Of a DNA stretch of 64,000 nucleotides, positions 35,739-44,673 are shown one piece after another; within the stretch, counting starts at the first letter, position 1, and the number at the start of each line of letters is the position of its first letter. The notes under the pieces are model-generated. The model had not been told where the DNA came from. It worked only from the letters and a program-made list of their open reading frames with translations, and searched no databases. A program made the position numbers and the translations under genes. The stretch is from Palsa-504 sp963839095 (GTDB lineage: Bacteria; Actinomycetota; Actinomycetes; Streptosporangiales; Streptosporangiaceae), in assembly GCA_963839095.1 (NCBI GenBank), contig CAWIUF010000068.1, positions 1 to 64,000 on the forward strand. The letters run 5' to 3'.

Positions 35739-36941
35739 TCAGGCTTGCTCCGAGCTACCCGCCAGATTGTCACCTGGCTCCGGCTGCTCCGCGACCTCCG
35801 CGCGGATGGCCTCGGTCTGTTCACCCAGCGCCGGGACCGCACGACGGGCGGTCGTCCGGTAACGGCCCGCCGCCGGGGGCCGCAGGACCGGGACGGGACC
35901 GACGGGGCTGTCCGCCTCCTGCCACCGCCCGCGGAGGGCGAGTTGCGGGTGCTCGGCGAGTTCGCGCACCCCGTTGAGGCGCGCGTTGCCGATGCCTGCG
36001 TCATCGGCGAGGCGCTGAATATCGGCGAGGTCTCGTTCCGCGCACCACGCGCCGATGATGCCATCGAGTTCGGCCCGGTGCCTGCCCCGGTCCTCGTTGC
36101 GCGCGAACCGGGGGTCCCCGGCCAGTTCGGGGCGACCTAGCAGATCGCTCGCGAGCCGGCGCCACTCCCGGTCGCTGGTCGTGCCAAGGACCACGGTCTG
36201 GCCGTCACCCGTGGCATAGGCGCTGTAGGGCGCCACCATCGGGGAGCCCATGCCGACCGGCCGCGGCTCCTCCCGGCCATGCAGGACATGGTTGAGCGCG
36301 AACCCCATCATCTCCGCGACGACGTCGAGCATCGCGAGCGGCACGATCGTGCCCCGGCCGGTGCGCTCCCGGTCGTACAGGGCGGCGAGGACCGCGGAGT
36401 AGGCGTAGAGCGCCGTCCCGATGTCGGCGATGGGGATGCCCGGCTTCGCGGGCTGCCCGGGGAGCCCGGTTATCGCGCACGAGCCTCCCTCGGCCTGGAC
36501 CAGCAGGTCGTAAGCGCGCTTGTGGTCGAGCGGGCCGCCAGTGCCGTACCCGGAGATATCCACGATGATCAAGCGCGGGTACCGCTCCGCGAGCGCTTGC
36601 GGGGCGAGCCCGAGGCGAGGCAGCGCCCCCGGTGCGAGGTTGCTTACCAGCACGTCGGCGCGGTCGAGCAGGCGCGTGAACACCTCCCGGTCCGCCGGGT
36701 CAGTCAGGTCAAGGGCCGCGGACTCCTTACCGTGATTGAGCCAGACGAAGTGCGCCGCCATGCCCCGCACCGCCCCGTCGTAGTGACGCGACGAGTCACC
36801 GCTCCCCGGGTGCTCGATCTTGATCACCCGGGCGCCCAGGTCCGCCAGGTGACGAGTACACAGGGGCGCCGCGATCGCCTGCTCGAGGCCCAAGACGGTG
36901 ATCCCGGTCAATGGCGCTGTGGTATCGCTATCTTCTTCCAC
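35739..36941 (-). CDS. CaiB/BaiF family III CoA transferase
   Basis: 400 residues from GTG 36941 (GGAGGGAAGG upstream). Family III CoA transferase marks: LTGITVLGLEQAIAAPLCTR, HLADLGARVIKIEHPGSGD, and KRAYDLLVQAEGGSCAITG, where the Asp is the expected catalytic nucleophile; also IADIGTALYAYSAVLAALYD. It moves CoA between carboxylic acids, often to activate a catabolic substrate. No acyl-CoA ligase or dehydrogenase is adjacent. It is flanked by regulators and by a tRNA-like fragment upstream. Confidence 0.92.
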   Translation of the reverse strand: MEEDSDTTAPLTGITVLGLEQAIAAPLCTRHLADLGARVIKIEHPGSGDSSRHYDGAVRGMAAHFVWLNHGKESAALDLTDPADREVFTRLLDRADVLVSNLAPGALPRLGLAPQALAERYPRLIIVDISGYGTGGPLDHKRAYDLLVQAEGGSCAITGLPGQPAKPGIPIADIGTALYAYSAVLAALYDRERTGRGTIVPLAMLDVVAEMMGFALNHVLHGREEPRPVGMGSPMVAPYSAYATGDGQTVVLGTTSDREWRRLASDLLGRPELAGDPRFARNEDRGRHRAELDGIIGAWCAERDLADIQRLADDAGIGNARLNGVRELAEHPQLALRGRWQEADSPVGPVPVLRPPAAGRYRTTARRAVPALGEQTEAIRAEVAEQPEPGDNLAGSSEQA

Positions 36942-37208
36942 CGCTCGAGACCTTCCCTCCTCATGAGACCTTTGGAAGCTTGGCTCAGCTCGACGCGGTG
37001 GCGTGGACCTGCTACCTCGATCAGCCGCTCCGCACGCTGGCAACGCGGCGTCCCGCAGGTCAGCGATGCCTACTAGGTGATTATCGGGTCAACGCCGCTC
37101 CCCGGCACGGCCACCGGTCCGCCGGTGCGGCGAACGAAGAGCCTCCTATCGCGAGTCGCGACTTCGCTCTTCACCCTCACGCGCACGGCCCCGGACAGCC
37201 GTAACGCC
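36942..37208. other. Intergenic region upstream of the CoA transferase
   Basis: About 270 bases containing the CoA transferase ribosome site and presumably its promoter. No gene is supported. Confidence 0.3.
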
Positions 37209-37272
37209 CTGAACTGCAGGGACCAGACTCAGCGGGACGGCCTCAGACGAATCCTCGGTGCATAGCATGCGC
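37209..37272 (+). pseudogene. tRNA-Ala-like fragment, third copy (anticodon arm and upstream part only)
   Basis: Aligns with 10411-10473: both contain CTGA(C/A)CTGC, then CCAGAC and the exact block CCTCAGACGAATCC followed by GTGCAT(G/A)GCA. The anticodon-loop position reads ATAGCAT. The T arm and acceptor end are absent. It is the third member of a small degenerate tRNA-like family. Confidence 0.4.
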
Positions 37273-37332
37273 GAATTCGCCGACGTTCCTGACCTGGACG
37301 GCGCGGCGGGCCCGCTGCGGACGATGACCCCG

Positions 37333-37575
37333 TCACAGGCTCCGCAGCACGCGGTCACGGTCGCTTTGCGCGCGGCGTGACACGTCGGCGTCGAAGGCGA
37401 TGGCGTCGTACTCGTGCGGCACGCCAGGGTGCAGGTGCAGTTCGACCGGCACGCCGGACCGGCTGAGGGTGAGCGCGTAGCGAATGTCCTCGTCGCGGAA
37501 GATGTCCAGTTGCCCTACCTCTATGTACGCCGGCGGCAAGCTGGCTGCGTCCTCCAGCCGTCCCGGCGCGATGAA
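37333..37575 (-). pseudogene. C-terminal fragment of an alpha/beta-hydrolase (esterase-like)
   Basis: The frame reads LPPAYIEVGQLDIFRDEDIR, then VPVELHLHPGVPHEYDAIAF and stops at 37333. This is the end of a hormone-sensitive-lipase-type esterase with the catalytic Asp in GQLDIFRDE and His in GVPHEYD. The core with the nucleophile is missing. From 37576 to 37805 I see no supported gene. Confidence 0.6.
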
Positions 37576-37805
37576 AGCCCAAGATCATCCCGAACGGATG
37601 CGGCTGTCTCCCTTCCGTCCATCGCGCCGGCAGCCGCGCGGTCACCCCGATCGGCGGCTCGGGACGTGATCAGCCAGAGACTGATTAGCCCAAGACGAAG
37701 CGGGTAACGCAGGGGCACCTCACGGGACGACATAGGGACCTCTTAGCATGGTGGCTTTTTCCGGCACGACTGCACCTTGGCCAGGGTGACCTGCGTGGAG
37801 CCGGC

Positions 37806-39140
37806 GTGAGTCGTTACCTGCTCGCGGTCAGCGCGATCCCGGGGCATGTGATGCCCATGGCGCGCATCGGGCAGCACCTGGTGCGGCGCGGGCACCAGGT
37901 GGAAATGCTGACGGGCGCCCGTTTCGCCGGCCTGGTGAAATCGGCGGACCTGCGGTTCCTGCCGCTGCCACCCGGCGGCCTGGCCGACGGCCAGCCGGCG
38001 GCAGTGACGCTCGACCGGCCGCCGATTCCGCGGGTGGTGCGGAGATGGCAGCGCGGCCGCGTCGACATGCGGTCGCTGTTCATCACGCCGCTGCCTGCGC
38101 AGTTCCAGGCCCTGACCGCAGTGCTCGCCGATGCTGCCGCACCCGGTACTGCGCATTTCGACGCGATCCTCGCGGACGTCGGCTTTACCGGAGTGCTGCC
38201 TCTGCTACTGGACCCGGCCCCGCGCCTGCCCGTACTCGTGTGCAACATGACGCCGCTTATGCTTTCCAGCGCCGGCACCGCGCCGTTCGGCATGGCCCGG
38301 CAGCCGGGCGCCGCCCTGACGGATTACCGTGCCGTGAACTGGGTGGTGCACCACCTGCTATTCGGCGGCACGCAAGCGCGCGCCAACCGGGTGCTGAGCG
38401 AACTCGGCAGCGGCCCGGTCCCCGTGTTCCTTCCCGACTGGCCGAGGCTGGCCGACCGGATGCTGCAGCTTTCAGTGCCAGCGCTGGAATACCCGCGGGC
38501 GGACCTGCCCGAATCGGTCATCTTCACCGGCCCCGTCTTGCCCGCACCACTGCCCGTCGCGACTTTGCCGGGCTGGTGGCCCGATCTTGCCGCCGCCCGC
38601 ACGGTAATTCACGTCACTCAGGGCACCTGGGACAACGCTGACCTCGACCGGCTGATCGGTCCGGCTATACGCGGCCTCGCGAACGATGACGTACTCGTCG
38701 TGGTCAGCACCGGCGGCCGGCCGGCCAGCGCGGTGCCCGGGCCGGTTCCCGGCAACGTGCGCATCGCCGAGTTCCTTCCCTACGACCTGCTGCTGCCTTC
38801 GGTGGACGTCATGGTGACGAACGGCGGTTACAGCGGCGTGCAGCACGCCCTGTCCCTCGGGGTGCCCCTGATCGTTGCCGGCGACACGGCCGATAAGGCA
38901 GAAGTGGCGGCGCGAGTTGCCTACAACCGGTGCGGCATCGACCTACGCGACGGCACTCCTGACGGCGAGGCCGTCGCGGCGGCAGTACGCGGTGTCCTGG
39001 CCGACAGCGAATACCGGCGGCAGGCAGGCCGCCTGCGCCGGGACATCGCGGCTATGAACTCGCTGGACACGATCGCCTGCGTAGTGACCGCCTTCGGTGA
39101 TCGTCAGGTCCGGCCAGGACGGGAAGTGCCGGACAGGTAG
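37806..39140 (+). CDS. GT1 (MGT-type) glycosyltransferase
   Basis: 444 residues. GT-B fold of the UDP/TDP-sugar family: N-terminal VSAIPGHVMPMARIGQHLVR, middle PVLVCNMTPLMLSSAG, and a C-terminal donor site with VIHVTQGTWDN, VRIAEFLPYDLLLPSVDVMV and NGGYSGVQHALSLGVPLIVA. These enzymes glycosylate small hydrophobic acceptors such as macrolides or flavonoids; they often serve in self-resistance. GTG 37806 has a GGAG eight bases upstream. There is no biosynthetic cluster nearby, so a detoxifying role is plausible. Confidence 0.9.
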   Translation: MSRYLLAVSAIPGHVMPMARIGQHLVRRGHQVEMLTGARFAGLVKSADLRFLPLPPGGLADGQPAAVTLDRPPIPRVVRRWQRGRVDMRSLFITPLPAQFQALTAVLADAAAPGTAHFDAILADVGFTGVLPLLLDPAPRLPVLVCNMTPLMLSSAGTAPFGMARQPGAALTDYRAVNWVVHHLLFGGTQARANRVLSELGSGPVPVFLPDWPRLADRMLQLSVPALEYPRADLPESVIFTGPVLPAPLPVATLPGWWPDLAAARTVIHVTQGTWDNADLDRLIGPAIRGLANDDVLVVVSTGGRPASAVPGPVPGNVRIAEFLPYDLLLPSVDVMVTNGGYSGVQHALSLGVPLIVAGDTADKAEVAARVAYNRCGIDLRDGTPDGEAVAAAVRGVLADSEYRRQAGRLRRDIAAMNSLDTIACVVTAFGDRQVRPGREVPDR

Positions 39141-39248
39141 TCGAGGGTTCGCTCGATGACCCCGCTGGCCCGGCGCAGGTCGGCCGAGCCGGGACTGGGC
39201 TCCTCGCTCAGCCTGGCTGCTGAGCCGCTCCGTGTCGGCGCCACGCGC

Positions 39249-39910
39249 TCAGATCGTGTCGTAGTCCGTTTCCCGCAGGTCGGTCAGCAGGCCCGGTCCG
39301 GTGGGAGCCCAGCCCAGCTGCTGCCGGGTCAGCGCGCCGGAGGCTGGCAGGTCCAGCGTGGCGAGCGACGCCAGCCACCCGTAGTAACCCGGCGCCTGCT
39401 CGGGCGTGATCGACTCGACCGGCAGCCCCAGCCCCGCGCCGATCACCTCGGCGATCTCTCGCAGGGGCACGCCCTCCTCGGCCACGGCATGGTACCGGGC
39501 GCCTGCCTCGCCTCGTTCCAGTACCAGCCGGAACAGGCGGGCTACGTCGAAGACGTGGACGGCCGGACCCGGTTCCGGCCCTCGCCGACGTAGGCGACGC
39601 GGCCCTGCTCCCTCGCGATCTGGATATGCCATCTGATGCGGCCCTGCCGGCGCGTGTCGTGCACCTGCGGCAGCCGCATCACCATGACGTTCCCGCCCTG
39701 GCCGACCAGGGCGTCGGCCGCCTCCTCAGACGCCGCCCGGGGGGTCACGGCTGACGCGGGGTGGTCGTCGGTCTCGACTGCCGGCTGGCCGGTTTTTGAC
39801 TGGACCAGGCCGGTGCCGGAGGTGATGATGAGCGGCCGGCCCGTGCCCGCCAGCGCCGCGCCGAGCGTCGCGATGACCTTTCGGTCGTTCTCGCTGTGTA
39901 CCAGAAGCGG
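39249..39910 (-). pseudogene. NAD-dependent epimerase/dehydratase (extended SDR), N-terminus missing and frameshifted
   Basis: From about 39905: ENDRKVIATLGAALAGTGRP, LIITSGTGLVQ, GGNVMVMRLPQVHDTRRQGR, then after a shift near 39590 AVHVFDVARLFRLVLERGEA, GARYHAVAEEGVPLREIAEV and a stop at 39249. These match the middle and end of atypical SDRs (YwnB/NmrA-like epimerases), with VHVFDVARL as the usual landmark. The Rossmann GxxGxxG start is absent and replaced by an unrelated 36-residue piece. Confidence 0.75.
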
Positions 39911-40008
39911 ACGACGAACTCCGTCTTGCCGTCCGGCCGCTCGCGCCACAACTCGTCGACGTGCGAGAGCTGGGGGTCGACGGACTGGTAGCCGTCGAAG
40001 TACGCCAT
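39900..40008 (-). pseudogene. N-terminal stub of another gene, fused to the epimerase remnant
   Basis: ATG 40008 reads MAYFDGYQSVDPQLSHVDEL, then WRERPDGKTEFVVRFWYT before running into the epimerase fragment in a different frame. It looks like the start of an unknown gene that once faced the MarR regulator across the operator at 40030. I do not recognise it. Confidence 0.4.
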
Positions 40009-40029
40009 CGTCGCCGGCTCCTCAGCTTA

Positions 40030-40068
40030 ACACAACGCCTTGTGTAAACAAGATCTTGTGCACACAAG
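40030..40068. promoter_or_regulatory. Two MarR-type operators
   Basis: ACACAA-CGCC-TTGTGT (40030-40045) and CTTGTG-CA-CACAAG (40055-40068) are inverted repeats of the same half site, with CAAGATCTTG between them. They lie in the gap between the leftward stub at 40008 and the MarR gene, where autoregulation would act. Confidence 0.65.
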
Positions 40069-40108
40069 ACAGGACATGACAAGCGGGTACCCTGGAGGGG
40101 TGGACGCG

Positions 40109-40570
40109 ATGAGAGCCGGAGCCGAGTCCGGGCCCGGAGCCGCGCTCTCGGGGTTGCTCCGGGGTCGCCTGCGCGAGGTCAGCGCGCTCATTGAGCAGCG
40201 CGGAGAGGCCGCCCTCGCTGGCACGTCCCTCTCCCTCCCGCTGAATCACCTGCTCGACTCGGTGGTGGCCGAGCCCGGCGTGACCGTGACCGAGATCGCC
40301 CGGCGGCTGGGCAAGAGCCAGCAGGCGATCAGCCAGGCGGCGGACCGCCTGGAGCGGCTCGGGTACATCGAGCGCCGTGTCGGCGCGGGCCGCACGGTCG
40401 GACTGCACGCCACCGGCGCGGGCCGGACCATATCGGCCGACGGGGTGCGCCGTGAGCTCGCGGCCGAGGACCGGACCCGTGAGGTGCTGGGCTCCGACCG
40501 GTTCGACACGCTCGTCGCCCTCCTCGAAAGCGCCCGCGACGCACTGCTCAGGGACGAGGCGAGCGAATGA
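40109..40570 (+). CDS. MarR family transcriptional regulator
   Basis: 153 residues from ATG 40109 (GGAGGGG ten bases upstream; GTG 40100 is also possible). The winged helix reads LLDSVVAEPGVTVTEIARRL, GKSQQAISQAADRLERLGYI, then the wing ERRVGAGRTVGLHATGAGR. It is divergent from a gene stub with two matching operators between them, so it probably represses both. The former target gene appears to be lost. Confidence 0.88.
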   Translation: MRAGAESGPGAALSGLLRGRLREVSALIEQRGEAALAGTSLSLPLNHLLDSVVAEPGVTVTEIARRLGKSQQAISQAADRLERLGYIERRVGAGRTVGLHATGAGRTISADGVRRELAAEDRTREVLGSDRFDTLVALLESARDALLRDEASE

Positions 40571-40656
40571 GATCGGCGGCCGGGACCGGCTCGGGCACGA
40601 CCGCGTGCACGAACCCGTCCGCCAGCAGGCCGCTGCTCGCACTTTGTACCTAGAGT

Positions 40657-40704
40657 GATGCCCAGCTCGTCGCCACATTGCCATGGCGACGAGCTAGGGG
40701 CATC
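40657..40704. terminator. Large bidirectional hairpin between MarR and the export operon
   Basis: GATGCCC plus AGCTCGTCGCCA on the left pair with TGGCGACGAGCT plus GGGCATC on the right, with one small internal bulge and a short loop. It lies between convergent genes and should stop transcription from both sides. Confidence 0.75.
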
Positions 40705-40771
40705 AGGCCGGTCGACGATGATCTCGCTCAGCGCTGGCCGCGAGATACGGTCCGGACTCCCCCGCTGGCGT

Positions 40772-41980
40772 TCAGATGGCCCAGAGCGCTTCGGTGGGTG
40801 ACATGCGGGCGGCGCGCAGGGCCGGCAGGAGACCTGCGATCGCGCCGATGAGGAGTGCGGATCCGAGCCCGCCTGCCCACGCGACGGTGGGTACGACAAG
40901 GGTCCAGCCCTTGGCTGATGCGTACACGGCGGTCGAGAGGACGCCGAGCCCGACGCCGACGGAACCTCCGATCAGGGCGAGGAGGATGGCCTCGGCGAGG
41001 AACTGGATGCGGATGTGGGCCTTGGTCGCGCCGAGGGCCCGGCGTAGCCCGATTTCGCTTCGGCGTTCCAGTACGGAGATGATCATGATGTTGGCGACTC
41101 CGACCGCCCCGACGAGCAGGGCGACCGCTCCGAGCCCGAGGAACAGGTTGTTGAACGCGCCCTGGGCGTCGGCTTGCGCGACGAGGGCGGCCGATGGCTG
41201 GCTGACATCGACGCCGCCCGGGTTCTCGGGGTTGGCGGTAGCGGCGAGCACTTGGTGGACGGCATTGACCTGGGCGGTCTGGGCGCGCACGTAGACGGTG
41301 GTGGGGTGGCCGTTGAAGCCCAGGTAGCGCTCGGCGGCCGGGAACCCGACGAGGACGGAGGTGTCGATGATCGGGGCGAGCGCCGCGGGTTTGAGGATGC
41401 CGGCGACGTAGAACCACTGGTTGCCGACCCAGATCCGCTCCCCGGAGAAGACGCGGTCGATGCCGAGTAGCCGTGCCGCGGCGACGCCAAGCACCGCGAC
41501 CGGCTCGCGCGCGGTGGCGGCGCTGAGGTAGCGGCCCTGGACGACGCTGGTCCGAAGAGCCGACAGCAGTCCGGAACTTGCGGCCTGGACACCGAGGCCG
41601 TTGGTGTCGGTGGCCGGGATCAGCGGGCTGCGGTAGGCGTTGACGCCGGTGACCGAGCCGGTGTCTTCGACCTGGGTGACGGGGCCTATGCGGGAGATCA
41701 TGCCGGGCGCCGCGTCGGGCAGCGGCACGGTCTTGCCGGTCAGGCTCTGGCCGGGAGCGACGGTGAGCAGGTTCGTGCCCAGCTCGCTGATCTCGGCAAG
41801 CAGCCCCGCCGATGAGGATGCTGACAGGCCCAGGACGGCCACGATGGCCGCGACTCCGATGGCGATGCCGAGCGCGGACAGGCCGGCCCGCAGCTTGCGG
41901 GTGCGCAGCCCGACGCTTGCTATCCGGCCCAGATCCGAAGGCCGGAGCCGCTTAGGCCGGGCGATCTCAGTCGCGGTCAT
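40772..41980 (-). CDS. MacB-type ABC transporter permease
   Basis: 402 residues. Membrane helix after VGLRTRKLRAGLSALGIAIG, a large extracytoplasmic MacB_PCD domain (about 60-270, with LGTNLLTVAPGQSLTGKTV), then three helices of the FtsX domain: ALLVGAVGVANIMIISVLER, RRSEIGLRRALGATKAHIRI and LIGAIAGLLPALRAARMSPT. Its start overlaps the ATPase stop by 4 bases. With the ATPase and adaptor it forms a tripartite mechanotransmission-type system that would move substrates, such as peptides or drugs, outside the membrane. Confidence 0.93.
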   Translation of the reverse strand: MTATEIARPKRLRPSDLGRIASVGLRTRKLRAGLSALGIAIGVAAIVAVLGLSASSSAGLLAEISELGTNLLTVAPGQSLTGKTVPLPDAAPGMISRIGPVTQVEDTGSVTGVNAYRSPLIPATDTNGLGVQAASSGLLSALRTSVVQGRYLSAATAREPVAVLGVAAARLLGIDRVFSGERIWVGNQWFYVAGILKPAALAPIIDTSVLVGFPAAERYLGFNGHPTTVYVRAQTAQVNAVHQVLAATANPENPGGVDVSQPSAALVAQADAQGAFNNLFLGLGAVALLVGAVGVANIMIISVLERRSEIGLRRALGATKAHIRIQFLAEAILLALIGGSVGVGLGVLSTAVYASAKGWTLVVPTVAWAGGLGSALLIGAIAGLLPALRAARMSPTEALWAI

Positions 41981-42786
41981 CGGCGCGTCCCTGGAAACAG
42001 TGCCGGGCCTGGAGACGACGCCGGGTCGTGAAGCGAGCTGTCGCGGACCGTGTCGGCGACGATGTGCCCGTCGAGCATCGCGATCTGCCGGGGCATCCGG
42101 TCCGCGACGTGCTGGTCGTGGGTGATGACGACGATCGTGACGCCGCGGTCGTGCAGTTCGTCAAAGAGGGCCAGGATCGACCGGCCGGTGACGGAGTCGA
42201 GGTTGCCGGTGGGCTCGTCGGCGAGCACGATGGCCGGCTGCCCCACGAGGGCCCGGGCGATGGCGACACGCTGACGCTGGCCTCCTGATAGTTGTGTCGG
42301 CAGCGCTGTCGCACGGCTGGCCAGGCCGACGAGGCGCAGGGCGTCGCCCGCTTGTTCCCGGCGACGGGCTTGACTGACTCCGGCGTAGAGCAGCCCGTCG
42401 GCCACGTTGTCCAGGATGCTCTGGTGCTCGGCAAGGAAGAACTGCTGGAACACGAAGCCGATCCGGGTGGCTCGTAGTGCGGCGAGGTCCCTGTCGGCCA
42501 GGGCGGCCACGTCGAGACCAGTCAGGCGCACGATGCCGGTGCTGGGCAGGTCGAGGGTCCCCATGATCTGGAGCAGGGTGGTCTTGCCTGACCCGGACGG
42601 GCCGACGATGGCGACCAGCTCGCCCCTGGTTATCGCGAAGCTGATGCCCCGCAACGCCTGGACGGGCGGCTGGCTTGGGTATGTCTTGGTCACCGCGTCG
42701 ACTTCGAGCACCGGCTGCGTGCCGCGCTGCTCGTCGCCCTGGCGGGGACGGTCAGACCCTCCGATGACTGAGCGGATAGTGGTCAT
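41977..42786 (-). CDS. MacB/LolD-type ABC transporter ATP-binding protein
   Basis: 269 residues. Walker A GPSGSGKTTLLQI, Q-loop FVFQQFFLAEHQSILDNVAD, signature LSGGQRQRVAIARALV, Walker B IVLADEPTGNLDS and switch His in VVITHDQHVAD, all in order and intact. It overlaps the adaptor by 4 bases and the permease by 4 bases, so the three are translationally coupled. Confidence 0.95.
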   Translation of the reverse strand: MTTIRSVIGGSDRPRQGDEQRGTQPVLEVDAVTKTYPSQPPVQALRGISFAITRGELVAIVGPSGSGKTTLLQIMGTLDLPSTGIVRLTGLDVAALADRDLAALRATRIGFVFQQFFLAEHQSILDNVADGLLYAGVSQARRREQAGDALRLVGLASRATALPTQLSGGQRQRVAIARALVGQPAIVLADEPTGNLDSVTGRSILALFDELHDRGVTIVVITHDQHVADRMPRQIAMLDGHIVADTVRDSSLHDPASSPGPALFPGTRR

Positions 42787-43958
42787 AGCGTGGGGACCAC
42801 CACCTGCTGGCCAGCCGACAGGCCCGGCCCGCTGACCTGGACCAGGCCACTGGCGTCATCGAAGAGCCCCAAGGTGACCGGAACGAGGTGATGCGCCCGC
42901 GCGGGGCCAGCCACCTCGACGGCGTAGCCGCCGCCGGTGAGCGCCAGAAGAGCGTCGACCGGTACGACCAGCGCGTTCTGCGCCGTGCCCGTGGTGATTG
43001 TGACCTCGACCGTGGCCTGGTCGAGGCTGCCGGTGGCGGCCGGGTCCGTCGGCGTGACCTGGACGCTGATGGTCGGTGCACCACCCCCTTGCGGGGTGGT
43101 CGCGACCTTGCCCACCGAGGAGATGACCCCCGGCGTTGTCCGGTTGTCCGGCAGGGTGATGATCACCCTGTCGCCGGCCTTGACCAGTGACCACTGGGCG
43201 GCATCGAGGGGGATGGTCACCGCACGAGTGGTGGAGGTTCCCGTAAGAGCGGGCTGGCCAGGTTGTGCCGGGGCACCCGCCGTGGCCGACGCCGCGGTGA
43301 CCCGCACCGCCGCCGGCAGGAACACTACCTGGCCGAGCGCAAGGGTGCCGGTCTGTTCGACGCCCAGATGGGCTTGCAGCCTTTCCACTGCCTGCTCGGT
43401 CTGCCAGGTGAACTCATCGCTGCCGGCAGGAATCTCCGGTCGAGTGGCATAGCCAAGCGCCACCAGGTCGGCGTTGAGCTCGGCGACGTCGGCTCCGGTC
43501 ATATCCGACGCGTAAGTTCCTCCGGACAGGCTGCGGTAGGCGGGGGTCGAGCCTCGCAGCAGCACGACGGGGCTGCCGTTCACCTGGTACAGAGTCTGGC
43601 CCGGCGTGATCACCTGCCCCGCCGACGGCAGGCGGGTATAGGTGCCCTGGGCCTGGTTGATCACGGTGTAGCTCCCCCGGTAACCTAGCGTGGCATTCAC
43701 CTCGGTCTGAGCGGACAGGTCCTGCCGCGTCACGGGGGCCAGCCCGCTCGCAGACCCGTTGCCGCCGCCGGGCGCGCTCGCGCTGCCCTGACGCCGCAAG
43801 GTCCCGGTCGCCGCGAGCGCGGCGACCACGGTGATCGCGACGGCGACCACGACGATGGCAATGCGTTTCGCCGTCCTGCGCCGCGGTCGCTGCCTGGCCG
43901 ACGGCGGGCCGGCGTGCTCTTCGACGTGGTCCTCCGTTGCGGCTCCTGCCTGGTTCAT
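42783..43958 (-). CDS. MacA/HlyD-type periplasmic adaptor with peptidoglycan-binding domain
   Basis: 391 residues from ATG 43958. A single N-terminal membrane helix (RIAIVVVAVAITVVAALAAT) anchors it. A PG_binding_1 domain lies at about 150-200 (ADVAELNADLVALGYATRPE, then FTWQTEQAVERLQAHLG), and the lipoyl/beta-barrel parts of an adaptor follow, ending VQVSGPGLSAGQQVVVPTL. In Gram-positive bacteria such proteins connect a MacB-like permease to the cell wall. Four-base overlaps on both sides place it second in the operon. Confidence 0.9.
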   Translation of the reverse strand: MNQAGAATEDHVEEHAGPPSARQRPRRRTAKRIAIVVVAVAITVVAALAATGTLRRQGSASAPGGGNGSASGLAPVTRQDLSAQTEVNATLGYRGSYTVINQAQGTYTRLPSAGQVITPGQTLYQVNGSPVVLLRGSTPAYRSLSGGTYASDMTGADVAELNADLVALGYATRPEIPAGSDEFTWQTEQAVERLQAHLGVEQTGTLALGQVVFLPAAVRVTAASATAGAPAQPGQPALTGTSTTRAVTIPLDAAQWSLVKAGDRVIITLPDNRTTPGVISSVGKVATTPQGGGAPTISVQVTPTDPAATGSLDQATVEVTITTGTAQNALVVPVDALLALTGGGYAVEVAGPARAHHLVPVTLGLFDDASGLVQVSGPGLSAGQQVVVPTL

Positions 43959-44578
43959 GACGCGCCGGCCCGGCCGGAGGTGTAACTGCCCCCGGTGCTC
44001 GCGCACGCTACGGTCGCGGCCTGGACCTGCGGCGAGTTAGTGTTAATGCCCTGAAGATGGAACGTGCCGTTGACGTCAGGGTCAGGAAAATTCGGCACGC
44101 CGTGCGAGCGCATGCACTTCGCGAGCGCGATGTCCTTCGCAACCTGCTGAGCCTGCTGCTGGGCGTTGGGGGCTATGCTGCCTGCAGGATTCAGCGGTAC
44201 GCACACCTTGGCCGCGGCCTGGAACTGGGGCGAGTTGACATCGGGAAGCGACTGCCCGGGCCCGAGCTGCAGCGTGCCGTTGCTGCCGGGCTCAGGGAAG
44301 TTCTTGATCCCGTGCGACTGCATGCACTGCGCGTAGGCAAGGGTGCTCGGCTTCGTGCCGCTGCGCGACGACGCCTGGCTGGCGGACGCGGACGAGCCGA
44401 CGCTCGCAACTCCAGGACCATCCGAGCCGCTGGAACAGGCCGCCGCCGAAAGGCCGAGCGCGACAAGCCCGGCCGCCAGCGCCCAGGCCCGCCCAGACGG
44501 ATGCCGCCGGCCTATCCGGTTCCCGCCGTCCTCTACCTCGTTGCCGTGCGTGCCTGCTCTTTTCGCTCGGACGTGCAT
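43955..44578 (-). CDS. Secreted lipoprotein with two CMxSHGxxNFPxP repeats
   Basis: 207 residues from ATG 44578 (a GTG at 44593 is possible). The signal ends in a lipobox, ALGLSAAACSSG, so the protein is anchored on the outer membrane face. Two similar modules follow: YAQCMQSHGIKNFPEPGSN and LAKCMRSHGVPNFPDPDVN, each with a second Cys ~45 residues later (AAKVCVPL, ATVACAST), so each may be disulphide-closed. This module recurs beside MacAB-like operons in actinomycetes. It is first in the operon and overlaps the adaptor by 4 bases. Function unknown; likely substrate or ligand binding. Confidence 0.85.
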   Translation of the reverse strand: MHVRAKRAGTHGNEVEDGGNRIGRRHPSGRAWALAAGLVALGLSAAACSSGSDGPGVASVGSSASASQASSRSGTKPSTLAYAQCMQSHGIKNFPEPGSNGTLQLGPGQSLPDVNSPQFQAAAKVCVPLNPAGSIAPNAQQQAQQVAKDIALAKCMRSHGVPNFPDPDVNGTFHLQGINTNSPQVQAATVACASTGGSYTSGRAGAS

Positions 44579-44631
44579 GTCTGCTCTTCTCACTCGGCGG
44601 ATCGTGTCTCAGAGCAGTTGTACGGCTCGGC

Positions 44632-44673
44632 GCCTAACAGCAGATTTACGGCGGCTGTTAGGCCGGCGTTAGG
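44632..44673. promoter_or_regulatory. Likely response-regulator binding region between the export operon and the two-component genes
   Basis: GTTAGG occurs at 44657-44662 and 44668-44673, an 11-base direct repeat as used by OmpR/PhoB-type regulators. CCTAAC at 44633-44638 adds an inverted copy, and GCCTAACAGC/GCTGTTAGGC forms a 10-bp inverted repeat. The site lies just upstream of the leftward operon and 100 bases before the kinase. Confidence 0.6.

Noticed and set aside
37806..39140. Part of a natural-product biosynthetic cluster, given the macrolide-type glycosyltransferase
   Set aside because: No polyketide, peptide-synthetase, terpene or sugar-biosynthesis genes nearby; the P450 at 14 kb is a distant broken fragment.
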